NCBI GenBank assembly: GCA_020091685.1
Contig: CM034595.1
Location: 21,747,564-21,811,563 of the forward strand
Length of the DNA stretch: 64,000 nt
Direction: 5' to 3'
Origin: Lutjanus erythropterus
Taxonomy: Eukaryota > Chordata > Actinopteri > Lutjaniformes > Lutjanidae
Of the stretch, positions 41,501 through 56,500 are shown piece after piece; within the stretch, counting starts at the first letter, position 1; each line of letters starts with the position of its first letter. Under the pieces are notes generated by a model, which was not told the DNA's origin, ran no database searches, and saw only the letters and a program-made list of their open reading frames with translations. The translations under genes and the position numbers were made by a program.

Positions 41501-44500
41501 CTTGTGTTAAAAAGCTATGTGTGTTTTTTTTTTTTCTGGAATTTCCTATTTATGGTCAGATAAAAGGATTGTAGAGTAGAACAGTGGAGAGAAGTGAGAA
41601 CTGCTTTGATCAGTCCAGAAAGCACATATTTAGCTTGGGGGTGATCTGAGAAGAGAAGTGTTTGGTGTTTGCTGTGATAGATTAGCGCTGGATCGGTTTC
41701 ATCACTATTTCATCTCTTTATTCTCTTCTTGTCCACAATTTGTATTCTAACTCGACAGAACATCAAACCTCGCTGTAGTAAATCACTCAAAAGCTGACAG
41801 CGTGACATTCCTGTCACTCCCAAATGCTACAAGCGCTTATTATCATATCATTGCATAAGCTAATATCCATCTGCGATAGTGCCTGCTGCTTCAGCTAAAC
41901 CCAAATTAGTGTGATGAATATTATGAAACTTGAGCCATTGTTCTTCTTGTTCAGTTCCTCCTTCCGAGCCGTACTTCGAGGTGGACATGGCAACACCTTG
42001 GGTGGCAGGGGAGGACTACACCGTCACCTGCGTTGCCCCTGATGCAAAGCCCATGGCGGAAATCACACTTTTTAAAGGTGAGTCACCCTTTCAACAGCAC
42101 TAAATGTGACAGCCTGACAGGTTAGAATAAAGGGCAACAAGCTTTCCGATATTCAACATCCTTGGATCGCCATAGGTCAGAGACTGAATGCATAAACTGT
42201 ATAACATTGCAGAGGATGAAATGCAAGTTCAGTAAAGATTTCTTCCTTCAGAGTCTTTGACTAGCAGAGTTGAAAGGAGCAGACTCTGTGTGGGAGGAAA
42301 TAGCCTGAACATTTGAATTTCCGATTTCCACTGACTTTACAATTACATTTACAGTGAGAGTATCACAACTTCCAAGTTGTTGACAAAAACAACTGCAATT
42401 TTCTCATTTCCTGTTTTTGTTTTTTGCTTCCCTGTCACACCTATTATACTGTATACTGCTGCAGCAGAGAGAGATGTTGTATTGTTTTCTCTTGGTGTGA
42501 ATTTGTTTACACTCACAGAAATAAGGGTCCCAAAAAGGTTCTTCCTGAAGGGCTGAGGTCCTACCTAAAACCATTTGCTTCTGAAGAACCCTTTTTAAGA
42601 AAGGTTTGTCAAGGTTTCTTTGTAACATTAAAGATTCCATTAAGAATCCTTTTCATCCAAAGAACCCTTTTTGGAAGAAGGAGTTGAATTGTTGAAATCC
42701 ATGAAGAACTTTGTAACATAATATAAAAAGGTTCTCGATAGAACTCCCTGGACTCTAGATAAAACCTTTGGAATATAAAGGAGTTCCTGGTAGATGCTAA
42801 ATGTGAAAATAAAAAGGGCTCTCAGTAGAACCTACCTGAGTGGGTTCTGGATGAAACATCTGAGACATGAAAGGGTGTTCTGCAGAACCCCCCTGAGTGG
42901 GTTCCTGTTAGCATCCTTAGAAAGTGGAAAGATTTTTGATAGAACATTCAGAGAGGGTTCATAGTTGAACCATTACTCTATGGGTTCTCTGTAGAACCTT
43001 GTATAGGGAGTTTGTGTAAAACCTTTCACAGGTGGTTCTAGGTATAATCCCTTATGTTGGATTCTAGATAGAACCCTCTGAAAGGGTTCTAGGTAGATCA
43101 TTCTGAAAGGGTTCCAAGTGGAACCTTTATAAAATGTTCTAACAGGAACCAAAAAGGGTTCTCCTATTGAAACAAGCCTAATAACCCTTTATGTTCTAGT
43201 TAGCACCTTTATTTCTAAGAGTATACAGGCTTGTGTTGTCGGTCTCAGATATGTTTGTTCTGTGTTTTCTTGTTGAAATGTACATCTTTATTGTCTTATT
43301 TCATTTTAAGGACAGGTTGAGACGTACTGTTGCTGCACCACACACATCATATTTATCATATTCCAGTATTTACCATTCCACATGAGAATAACACTGATGT
43401 TTCTGTTTCGCATGAACAAGTTTACACACTCTATTCTCCCTTTTTGTGTGTGCCTTCCCCCCATTGTGTCTTTTAGATGGAGTCGAGCTGACAGGTGCAG
43501 AGTCTTTCACCATGTCTGGCTCAAAGGATAAGCTCCAGAACACGCGTGCTGAAGTAACGTATGTGTTCGCCCGCCTGCCAGACTCATTCTCCTCACCAAC
43601 CTGCTCAATCCCTCCAAGTCTGTCTTTGTTTCATGTTTCCCTTGTTTTCACCCCGCTCTTATTTTCTCCTTCTGTCTTAGCGAGTACAATGAATTTCTGC
43701 ACACAGTGAACTGTTACTTGGCACTGTGCGATTGAATTAGCTTCTGTCAAACGCACAAAATTACATTCCTGCAGCGAGACAGATCCGATCCTCGCCGGTT
43801 CGCCAGGTGCCTATACATTAAACAGGGCCATAGATTGCTTTAATCCTGCTTGTCTCCTCTGTGTCAAAGATAATAACCCCTTGTCATATCCTGAGATAAC
43901 ATTGGTACTGAGGAGCTGCAGCGTTGTTCAGCTCTATTGCTGAACAGCCAAGGTCTTAAGCAATATTGATGCTTCTTCCTTATATTCACACTGAGTGTGC
44001 ACAGCAGTGGGCCATGTGTGATTGTTACGGTTGACATTGTACTGTAATTTGATATAGGAGACATAAACTGAAAGAGTAAACTAGGCTCTGAATAAATGCA
44101 CTGCATTGCAGGGACTAGTGGATGTTCCAATATATATCACAAAATGCATTTTTGAATCTGTTCTCACATGGCTCCTGCAAGTAGCTAGACACAGTTATAG
44201 AAAGGAACTGAGTACAGTTACTCAAGACTTATACTTCATTATAAATTATAGGTATTTGTAGTTTTCTTGAGTATTTCCATTTTATGCTACTTCATACTTT
44301 AACTCCACAACATTTCAGAGGCAAACATGTACTTTGTACTCCACTACATTTATCCACAGGACAGGACTAAAATATAAAGTAGTTTAAACTAGCTTTGGCT
44401 CCACCAGCTACAGAACTAAAATGCTATTTTAACACGGATGCATCCACAGTAACATCTAATCAAGTCATTTATAATAATATATCAGCCACAAGAGACATTT

Positions 44501-47500
44501 TTTTTTACATACTTTATATTTTTCTTCACTTTTATGTTTGTGTTTTATTGTTTAATGGTGTTTTATGGTGATTTTTTTTCCTTTACTTGTAATGTTGAAT
44601 ATGATATGCTTACTAACTGTAAGTAAAGGATCTGAATACTTCTTTCACCACTGGAAGTGATTTTTTGAACTTCAGCACTTTGTGTGGCGCAGCATATACT
44701 GTCTTTTATCCTTCTCATTTCTTCGGTCTTTTTGTTCCCTCTCAAAGGGTCACTGCTCTGAGCTCTGACAACGGGAGGCAGCTGGCATGTCACACCATCA
44801 ACCCCGCCCTCTTCCGGCCTGTGGAGACCACAATGACCATGAGCGTGTACTGTGAGTGTCTCAACCTGTCTGTAAACTGACTGTCACCACCCCCTCTGTT
44901 TAACAAAAACACACACTCACGTACAGAAACACTCAGACACAGGAACCAAAGCTTGTGGAGGCCCAAGGGTATCCGGCCTTGTGTGCATTCAGTCTGTATT
45001 AGTGGTCCAAGGAGAAACATTGAACCTGAAGGCAAACTCACACCTACTTCAAGACAACATGAGTGTGGCCGCCTCTAGTTCTCAAAGCTTGTTCCTGGTG
45101 GGCTGAGATTAATAGCAGGAGGTCTAGGCTGTTTTCTTATACAGTTTTACACCAAAATTAGTGTGTTAATTCAGTTTTTTTTAACAGGGCTACACCTGCT
45201 ATAAAAAGATGAATGACCCAGAAAGAAAGCCATTTTTAAAAGTTCCTGTGTGTTCAGCTCTCAGTGTTTTTGTGACTTCTAACTGAAACTCTGTGGTTTG
45301 AAGTTAAGTTCACTGTTTCATGTTCGGTCTCAGCCAGATAGGGGTTACATTAAGTTACAAATGAAAACTCAGCATTTTCTGATGTTGTTGCTTAATAAGA
45401 AAAGCTTTTAGATAATAAAATAATGTGGGACTTTTATTTATAAAAGAATAGAATTTGTTCACTGTTATACAGATGTTTGACTACAGATGAGTACAGCTCA
45501 TCAGTTAAATACACACCCTCAAGTGGGTGCAAACTCTGCACTGAGGCAAACCAAGTCAAGCCAAATACATGCGTATGAAAAAGGAGGAAGAGTCACAATA
45601 GTTACTGACGGACGAGACAAGCCTACATTTCTTCAGGCAAAAATGGGTAAACATTAACATGTCCACCTGGTTGCCATGTTTACACCAATCAAAATACCCG
45701 TTTCTACTGCAGAGTCATTTGACCTGGGAATTAATGCAGATTTTACCTTTTCTTAATGAGGACAAATGCCAGATGCTAGCAGGTGTTAGTGGGTTTTTTT
45801 GTACAGTGTAAAGGTGCCTGTATTGTAAAACCACCTTACACAGTGGTGGCTATAGCAGCATGAAATCAGACACCATCCCTGCAATTAAATCTGAATTAGT
45901 TTAGTTTAGATTTACTGTTTTATTCAGTGATCTTAAAATTATTTACGCTCTCAGTCTTATTTCCCCAATGTTAAACAAAACACATAACCCAATTATTAGC
46001 CCAACTGAGATGGATTATATCAGTGAGGCTTCAAGTGCTGAATTTTTTAACAGTATTATAATAACTAATATGGGAAGCTAAGGCCACCACAGTTAATAAT
46101 GATGAATCCTGCAAAACTAAACCCAGCAACTTTTGTGCTCATCAGCTCAAATTAAATTTAGAATCCACTGAGGCAGGAGGGGAGGCAGCTTCTGTTGCTT
46201 TTGCTTTCATGTTATTATCACAAACCGCGTGACATTATATAATAAAATTGTTAATGTGGCACACATAGGTGAGCTGACACACTTGCTGTCTCGGTCTCAT
46301 ATTTCTTTTTCCTCTTATTTGGCGAGGCACCAATGAAAGCCAGTGTTGTTGAATGCACAAACAGAACAGTGTGACACGGCAGCTACTGTTTACTACAGTA
46401 GGTTTAGTATTTTCTACTCTGTTGATCACTTGAAGTAATTGATTGTTTAGGCCTGAGAGTCTACCCACCTGCTTCTCCCAGGCCTAAATCATGTTGTTGA
46501 TTAAAGTGGAGCGGGGCTGCTGACATCTTCGTCGGCGAGCGCTCCCTCCAGCTCAGCCGTTGTGTTATCCACGGGCTGACTAGACACCTTAATGTTGTCT
46601 CTATCTATACTCCTCCACATTAGAAGCCTCCGCCGCCACTGCTGTTTTAACAATCACCAATAACCATGAGCACTCCTCCCTTCCTCTCCATCTCCCTGCC
46701 TGCCCTGTATTAAACAACATGGTCTCTGTGCTAAGTGCTAATGTTGCAGAACTTGGGACCACCGCTGCAGTCTTACTCAGCATGCCAGCCCATCAAAGCC
46801 AGCGCGGTGGCCATTTTCAGCCAGCCAGATTGTTAGCAAGGTGGCAATTTGTCACTGTGGCCCAGGGTCTGCAGCCTGTTCTGTGAAACTGATTGCAGCA
46901 ATAACAAAGGCCCGTCCTCCCCTATTTACCGCATATATTTTATTCAAGGAGGCTGTAATTTATTCATATTTCACGTTGCCTTATTACTGTTTGAACATCT
47001 GTTATTTTGCTTTATGGACTGGATCCAGCTCACTGCTCCCTTAATACTTAATGCTTTCATCAGATCTGGACCTCTTATCCCACAGTCATGTTGAATGTGC
47101 CCAATTTATTGGCCCTGTCGCAACAAATAGGGATGCTCCCCCACTCAATTGCCAAGAGTGTTCTCATCGCAGTGCAGTTTCTTTTTTATGTCATCCTATT
47201 GATGGTCACTCCATCCCGCTGTTTCCCTGAGTTACTGCATCCCTTCTCCTCCCCTCACCCTTTTCTCTCTTCTATCGCCCTCTATGCCATTCCGCTTTGT
47301 CAAGTCCATTTTTATTTTTGTCTCCATTTCCTGGCAGTCCCACCTCAGCCTCCAGTTATCTTTGGTCTTGAGAGGGAGGAAGTCATAGCGGGGAGAGTGC
47401 TCACAATAGTGTGTGTGTCTCATGGTGGAAACCCCCTAGCCACTCTCCAGTGGACCAAGGTAAATCTTCTGCACCATCTGTTAAGGAGGCTTTGTAACAC

Positions 47501-50500
47501 ACTGTCACGCTGAAGAAGTGAGCTATTTTAGTTGAAGAACTTCAACTCTAAGTCTGAGTGTCCACATTGTTATTAGCTTCTGTCCTGCTGTGACTGCACC
47601 ATATGGGACCATACCAGAGTTATTATGTTTTTTGTTTCTTTTTATTAGTTTAATTTTTATTTCATTTATATTTATTTATTTTCCTTATTTAGTTTAGTTT
47701 CAGTTGGTTTCCAGAGTTGGTTTCACTTTAGTGTTTATTGTTTAGTTTTATTTTAGTTTTTATTAGTTTAAGTATTATTTTTGTTTTTCATTGTCAGTGC
47801 TCATTGTGTTGACAAATTTGACCAAATTAATAAACTTTTCCTGAACATTTTTATTTTATTATAATTAGTTTATTATTTTTTAAAGTCTAGACTTTGTTGT
47901 AGTTTGTTTTATTTCAGTTAGCTCAAATTGTAACACTTTAGTCGAAGGGGTATGCATAAGACTGTCATTTCACTGTCATAACTATGTCATGACACCTGTA
48001 ATGAACATGAAAGAGTCTTTATAAATGTTTATGACTATTGTCATAAACATTGTTGTTTTAATGCAAAGTTGACATTGTTTGGGATGCCTTTGTTATAACA
48101 ACCTGACATTAACTAAGACAACATAACCCTATTAATGTCTTTGACAATGCTAGCGTTGTCAGTGTATAACCAAGTCTGGCTGAAATGGAAACCCAGCTGA
48201 AACAGGACCAAACACGGCCTCCATTGACTGATAGTGGCCAGTTTGAGGACCAAACTAACTAGCTAATGCCAGCCACAGATAACAGCAGATAGCCACAAGT
48301 AAACTAGCTAACCAATATTTGTCCATCAGCTAACTCTAGAAGCGAAATCAACTTCCTACTGCACTCAGCTGTCAAACTGGCCTTATAACATTTAGTAATT
48401 ATCTTCATGACAAGTCCAAAAAGTACCACTTAACTTGAAATCCAGAAAATAATTAATGACACTGTTACAAAAGCATTTGACAGGATGATAAATCTTTATG
48501 ACATGTCCAAGACGTCTTTATGACATGTCCAAAATATACCAATTCACTTGAGGTCAAGAAAAATATTCATGACATACTTAAAATGGTCCTATGATGTCCT
48601 GTGTCAAAACCAACCACAAATGTCAGTTTAATGTAATGATAAAATATAAAGCTAAACAGTTAAAAAGTCTGATAATGTCAAGTTGTCATAACAAAGACAT
48701 CTCAAGCAATGTTAACTTTTCATTATAAATGACATAATTGACGCAATAACACTTAAACAGTCATAAAATTAATAAAGACTACTTCATGTTCATGACAGGT
48801 GTCATGACATGTTCATAACAGTGTAAGGCCAGTCTTACGCACACCCCTTCAAATAAAGTGTTACCAGTGTTTTTTCACACGTAGTTTTAGTTTTAATTTT
48901 AGTTAACAACAATGACCTTTACATGTAACTATTTATATGTGGTCTCGATGTTGTCTTTTTTTGAATTTCATGTCTTCATGTGTGTGTCAGAATGGAGAAG
49001 TTCTGTCCACAGCTTGGGAAGAGGACATCCTAGCACAGAAGTCCAGCAGTGTCCTCCACCTGAGGATCACCCCCGTGGACAACCAGGCAGTGCTATGCTG
49101 TGAGAGCGTCAATCTGGTGTCCCCGTCCCCTCTGTCTGTCAGCCGCAAAATTACTGTGCTCTGTGAGTGAAAATAATGCTTAATATAGTGCACAGCACTG
49201 TAACACATACACACACACTTACACACACAAACCCTGGCAGGATTCGAAGCAATGGATTATTAAGGATATGGACATGAGGCAGAGGAATATAATAAGAGTC
49301 TTACCTCCAAAACCAATTCTTTTGCTGTCCCAGCATAAATTCTAATGCTAATATCATTAATGAAACTAATGGTTATTATGGCTGCGGCCCATATTTCCGA
49401 CTGCCTCCAGATTAGTATCACTGCGTGCTCTTTCATAGCTGCTCCACTAATTCAGCTGAATTGCTTCAATGCACAATCCTGAGGCAGTAAAGCCTACACT
49501 TTGTGCGACAGTAACGCCCATGGTTAATAGATTATACTTTTCTCTCTGAATATAAAATGTTTGTTTCAGCAACAATAAAACAAATACAGAATTAATATTC
49601 AGCAGCCTTGGTGCGTTGAGCCTAACAATAGCCTGATTTCCACTACAGAGCCAGACAATATAAGTCAGAGCTTTAAATGCTGGCACGATTGATGCACCTA
49701 TTTTATGTAAATATGCTTTGAATTAGGATTGTCCCTTGCAGAAATCTCTTGCTCATGCCTCAGTGTGTAAAGGTGGCTGAAGTTACCCCGGCGCTTTCCT
49801 CGCCGAGCCCCCAACAGGCCGTGGTGCCATGCCTCCCAGTCATCCATTCAGGAGTGTTGAAAATGAGCTGCTGACTGCCTGACTGTGCTCTAGGCACTAG
49901 CAGAGGCTGGAGGGCACAAAGTATGTCTCACTGGTGTAATATGAAAATGCCTCTTATAGCTCACGGCACCTGCGTAATTTCAACAGTCTTTTGTGTGTGG
50001 CATGCACAAATGCATCCCGTTCTCATGTGGGAGAGACACAAATAGGTATAAGATTTACATACATGACCCCTCCTTCCCCGTGTCTGCCAGCTCAGTCCCC
50101 AGCCTTTGTATTCCCCCGAAGGCTTTATGCAGCTGCATCACTTTGCCTGCAGCTATTGTACCCTGTCTCCCCCTGTGGTTAAAACGAAGCAGACTTTAGA
50201 AACCACGTTGAAAACCTCCTGAGAAAACAAGTTGCCACTCAAAGTGATTTTCCTTCTCACCCTTGATACAGCTCCATGTTTCACATCCAAAAATAGTCGC
50301 GCTGCCACTGTGATCAGAATAGGTAGCTGTTGAATGTACGACTATTCATGGGACGATATTTTTACTGACTTTTCTTTTTGCGTGTGTGTGTGTGTGTATG
50401 TGTGTGTACATAAGTTGAGCCTTTGGAGGTGAGGCTGGAGGGTTCGCTTACAGCCATCGAGGGGCAGGAGCTGAGTCTCAGCTGCTACGCCACATCCAGT

Positions 50501-53500
50501 AATCCCCCTGTCCAGATTCGCTGGTGGCTGGGCTACAAGGAGCTCAACACGACTGTTGTCACCATGGAAGAGGTGAGACGACAAACCTAGGGTCACCAGA
50601 TGAGAATGGGTGAAATTCAGGACAGGGGTGTTGCGGGTGAACATGTCATCAGAGGGAATAAAATGTGCTGAATAATCACAAGATAATTTTCAGGGGTCAC
50701 CAGATGGTTGTGGGCAATAAAATAAAATATTGTTGCAAGCTGCACAGAATGAGAGCCGAGAAGCAGTTCCCAGCATCATCAGCTCCTTAAAGACATTAAA
50801 CAAGAGGGACAAGCACTCAAAAATATGCCAAATACAGCCACCTCACTAATGATTACATCTATAAACCAGCCAAAAAAAAAAGGCAATTGCCAACATGAGC
50901 CACCATGGTCTGAAAAAAATACATTACAAACATTAAAAAAGCATTTGTAATTGTAACATAAAATAGCAAGCTTTAACAAACTACTCTAGCTCTGTGCATG
51001 ATGGCAAATGAAGGCCGTATTTTAGACTGGGAAATGATTTTTATATTGTATCACCTGTACCAGTGATATAATTTGCCTTGGCACTTTTGTGCCACAGTAA
51101 GGACTACTACGGAGTGATGGCTTCTCAGAAAAAAAATTTAAGCTGAAGATTTGGACCAACAGGAAACTAGACAGGAAATGGAGACTGTCTCAAGGTGGGT
51201 CACTTGAGTTTCAAATAGAGCCCGAGCTCCTACTAAGCTTCAGAAATATCACTTTTGACTTTCTCCATGTTTTTTTATTAACATTGTGAAGATCATTGAC
51301 AGATTCTAAGACTGGTTTGAAACTCGGTGTCTATTCAATGGCTCGTGCAAAATGCATGAAGACGAATGAAGATATATGGCAAACTAAGCTAAACAGATTG
51401 CATATAAACAGCTTTGGTTTTAGCGTGTTTGTAGAGTTTGCACACAACAAAGAGAGGAAGAAGTTGGAAAAAAAGACCAGTGTAACTGCCATTATACGGA
51501 CATGGTTCAGGTTTAAAAAGTCAGACAACAAGCAAAAAATGATCATTTGCAAATCATGTCAGATGACAGCAGTTATAAGTGTCGGTAATAGTTGATATAC
51601 TTGAGAAAGTTTTGTGTTTTATTCTTTTTAATATTCCAGTTTTGCACATTAAATGGTCTTAAAATACCGCTGTACTGTGTGAAATATGTAGCGTAATACA
51701 GTTAAGCACTTTACCCCTGCAGAAGGCTTTAAATATACAGTGATATATACTGTTATTCTCCATGCTTTGAATTACAGATATTAGATATTTTAATCACAAC
51801 TTCCTCCCACAGTGGTGGCAGCATTCCCTGTCACCTGGTTTAAAACAGGTTGAATGACATCAGCATCTCTTATTTGCCATAAACAAGTGAAAACATATTA
51901 GTTATACTCCTACGTATTTATAAACATGATAAGTATACTTTGACGGAATTTCTTCAAACTTGGGGTCGAAGGTCGAGGTCACTGTGACCTAGAGTCCATT
52001 CCATTCCTGTGAATGCGATATCTCAGGAACACTTCTAGAGTCTAAGTGATTTGATCATTATATTTTCAGGGATTCAGAGTAAAAAAAAAAACTATTCATC
52101 TACTAATTCATGTGAACAAATTGATAATTGAAGGAAATAGTTCTCTCATCTCTCATTTCTCTCTCTTTAACAGCAGCAGCTTGTTGTGCCTGTTTCCGTT
52201 ATGTTATTAATTATTCATGACAATTAAGCAGCTCTCCAAATTATGTAGCATTTTTTAATATTACAATTTCCCCAAGTCAGGTCTCCTCAGCACTTTTGCC
52301 TTCAAGTCTCAAGTCAATTTGAGTCTCACAGCATACAGAGAGCTCTCGTTTTAGCTTGTTCTTGCTGTAAGGATTAATTTTCGGTACAAATGGGACAGCA
52401 TTCGGGATTCGGGACAGCTCCTTGAAATTCTGGACTGTCCTGATTTTTTCAGAAATATGGTCACCCTTAGACACAGCACCAAATTACTGCAGCACACAGC
52501 TGAAATCTCTCTATCTAAGCCTGAGGCCAAGAACAATGCTGGCAGGAGACAGTATACACAATGATTTATAATTGACAATCATGCTGGTCAGTTTAAAGAG
52601 AATGCTCAAAAAGGGCATGTTTTTATTTCTTTTTTTGAGAATGTGAGGCAAAAGGCATAAAAGATAAAGTGCAAGAGCTTTGTCCTTCAGTCAAGCTTGC
52701 CTTTACAGCGCTAACGAAAAACTTTTAAAATGCCTCCCATTGAATTTAAAGAATCCTCAAACTGAAATGTGACCTCATGTGAACTTTCGACAGATGAAAG
52801 AAAACGGTATGACCATGAGCGGTCCCTGAATAGGCCTGCTGCAGCTTTGCAAATGAATCAGCAGCGATTCCAAAAGGGGTATTCTGCTGCTCTTCTCCTC
52901 TTTTGTGTATGTTAATAAGATCAAAGTGAATAAAAGCTGACACAGAAGATGAGCATTATTAAACAAGCTCTTTATTCATCTGGCAGCAGCATTTTCATTT
53001 GATCTTACACAAGGCACTCACTGTGCTGTGTGTGAGCTTTAATGCATCTGAAACAGTGTGAGGTTAATGAAGACTGAAGCTCCTGTCCAGTGTCTTTGTT
53101 AGTCTTTCTGACTGTGGCTTTTACAGTAATCACCACAATAATAGCTTTAATAACCAGATGTGCTGCATAGGCATGGCCGCTATCAGGCAGGTGCAAAATG
53201 ACGCTTTGCTCAATTTATAACAGCGTGCAAAGCAGAGAGAGTCAGATGAATATGCTTATTTATCACAGACCATGCGCAACATCAGTTATTACAGCAGCTA
53301 ATTTGCCATCTGTATTCACCAAGACAAACCATTGTGGGTTGTTTTTCTCTCTGATTTTTTACTCTCTCTTTTCTTTTGTGACATCGCCACAGACCAAAGC
53401 TGTCTGTCCCCTGAAATGTCATGTGTGTTTTCTGTCTACAGGGAGACAATGGTGGGATGACAACCATGTCCAACATGACCCACAGGGTCTCCAGGGAGGA

Positions 53501-56500
53501 GGATGAGCTCCAACTCACCTGTGAGGCTTTCAATAAGGGCACCCGCTTCTCCAAGACCCAGGTCGCCAAACTCAGTGTCTATTGTGAGTGAGCTCAAATC
53601 TTGTTTCATGATTGTTATATTTTCAGTCAGTGGGCTATTTGCTCATTTTTACTAGGGGGGAAGGATCCGGTTGGTTTTGTCCATCTGCTACTAGCGAATG
53701 GACTCATGAGGAACTATTGTACTTCTGTATTTTTAATACATCCACAGCTAAATAGGTTGGAGCAGCCATTATCAACCAGTGGGTCGCATTTACAAAGCTT
53801 TACAAAGCCACTTATTCTTAGATCTAAATGCAATCAAAAATTCACATTAATGAAAAAATATCAAAATGTCTTTTGCCACTGTTAGCTGGCTGTTAGCTTC
53901 CCTTGGATGCAGTTACAGGATCACTGAATACATTAAATTTAAATTTGTAACCTTTAAAAAAAGGTTTAGAGATCCAAGACAAAAAGATTCAGAGAAAAAG
54001 TCACAATTCAAAATCCAAATTTATTAAAACACGGAATCGCATGACTACTGATATTTCAGAGCCATGGTTTTGGACGGAGATTCTGACCTGCACAAACATC
54101 GGTCAGATAAAGGATCACTGAGTCAGGCAGACTAGACAAACATATTCAACTCAACAACCCCACTACTCTTGCACCTTCTCTGCTACGAGGGGATGGAGAG
54201 GGGTGGGCGAAGGGTAACAAGGGGGATGGTATCCCCCTTCATCTAACCAAAAATACATCCATCCATTTGTGACTACAACTCTGAATATCAAAAACACAAA
54301 AAGGCAAACATAGCTCTTGACAAATATTACCCTTGACACAGAATGAGCAACTACTTCCCAGGCCTGCTTGGTCATGTTTTCACCTTTAAAATATTCTTTA
54401 TCAGTGGCTTTCTGACTCAAACTGTAGCTCTTTTCAGAGGCCAGTGATCCTCTCTAAAGCAAAATCAAGTAAAATATTGTGAAATATTCTACCAAATTTC
54501 AAACTGTTGTTGATCCTTTTACAACAGACCCCCCTCAAAAGATATGGCTCGATGCTCCTCCTCAAGATGTCCCCCTTCGTTCAGGGACCACGGTCCGTCT
54601 CACCTGCTTCTCCACTGGAGGGAATCCCACTGGGACTCTGACCTGGTTCAAGGTTAGTGTGCACTGCATATGCATGTGTGTGTTGTACTAAAGTATGAGT
54701 ACACACACTCTTCAATGTTATATCCCTCCTTCCTGTTTTAGAACGGAAAGGTTGTGACTGCTGCGCTGAAGCAGACGCCCTTCGATCGGGGTGTGGTTCG
54801 AGAACTGGTCCTGGTCCTGACAGCAAGTGACAACATGGCCACATACCGCTGTGATGCTAAAAATGAGGCAAAGAAGACCATCTCTGCCCAGACTAAGCTC
54901 ATGGTTCTCTGTGAGTTGTTCAAACACACACAGCCTGAGATTTATTCCAGTCTAACTCAGCTGAGAGACAAACACAATAGATGAATGGTTTGATATGAAC
55001 TCGTTCACACTCATTTTCAGCTACATCATTTAATACTCTTCATCTTGAAATTGTCATCGAGTTAAGATTGTAACACTTCATTTGAAAAGATGCGCATATG
55101 ACTGTCATTACACTGTCATAACCATGTCATGACACATGTCATGACCATGAAGGAGTCCTTATGAAAGCTTAAGACTGCTTAAGACTAATTTTTAATGCAA
55201 AGCTGATATTGTTTGAGATGTCTTTGTTATGACAACTTCACAATAATCAAGCCAGTAATGTCTTTGTTAGAAGATAACTTGACATTAATTTAAAGAAACT
55301 GTAAAGTTTTATTTCTTCACATTATGATGTACTATCATATGTGGTTGGTTTTGACACTGACTGTCATGAGGCCATTATAAGTGTGTCATGAATATTTTCC
55401 TTGACTTCAAGTAAAGTGGTGCATTTTGGACGTAAAGTTGTCATCAAGTTTTATTACACTGTCAAATGTTTTTATAACACTGTCATGGTGCATTGAATTC
55501 TGGGTAATGGTTTCAGGCATTTTAGGACACACATCTTGTTAACATTCATTTTGCTTACAGCAACCATGAACACTTTGCAACAACAAAGATAAATCAACTG
55601 AAAAAAAAAAAAAAACATGAACGGACTGGAAAAGATTAAGCACAACTTCCCCAATTGACGGTTGCCAGTTTGTCTTCAGGGAATACAGTACAAAGTTGGT
55701 TTTCGTGCTGGGTTCAGTTCCTGGCACCCCGGAGCTAAGTCAGATAATTAGGCAGCTAGCTCCATGGCTAAGCAAGCTAACTAGCTAATGTCAGCTACAG
55801 ATGACAGCAGACAGTGGTTAGCCTAGCCTCCTTTTGCAACAAGTAAACCAGCAGCTCTGTCCATCAGAAAACTCTGTGAGCTAAATCACATTGATACTGT
55901 ACTCTGTTGTCATATTGGCCTTATAACATTCAACAACATCTTTATGAAAGGTCCAAATAGTACCATTTTACTTGAGGTGAAGGAAATTATTAATGACACA
56001 CTTAGAATGGTGTAATGATGACCACTGTCAAAATCAACCGCATATGACTTGGCTTCATAATGTCAAATTGTCTTGACAAAGACATCTCAGACAGTGTCAA
56101 CTTTTCATTACATTTCCTATATAATTGCCCATATATATCCACATGTTTGTGTAAATGAAAGGTGTGTGTTGTTTGGGTGTATATGTTTTTAATTCATATT
56201 TTCATTCTTCTTTCATATAATTTTTGTACTCTATTTATTAGTCACTCCCTCTTCTAACTATAGTTTTTGTCTTTAAGCTGCTGTAACAACAAAATTCCCC
56301 CAGTGTGGGATCTTATCTTATCTTATCTTATCTTATCTTATCTTATCTTATCTTATCTTATATGACATAATTGACCAAATGACACCATGACAGCAGTCAT
56401 AACATTCATAAAGACCCCTTAATGCTTGTGACAAGTGTCATGACATGGTTATGACACTGTAACAGTCTTATGGCACACCTCTTCAAATATAGTGTGACCA

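Noticed and set aside
47088..47337. Coding extension upstream of exon 7
   Set aside because: The open frame continues into pyrimidine-rich intron; the CTGGCAG acceptor and phase-1 junction with exon 6 define the exon.
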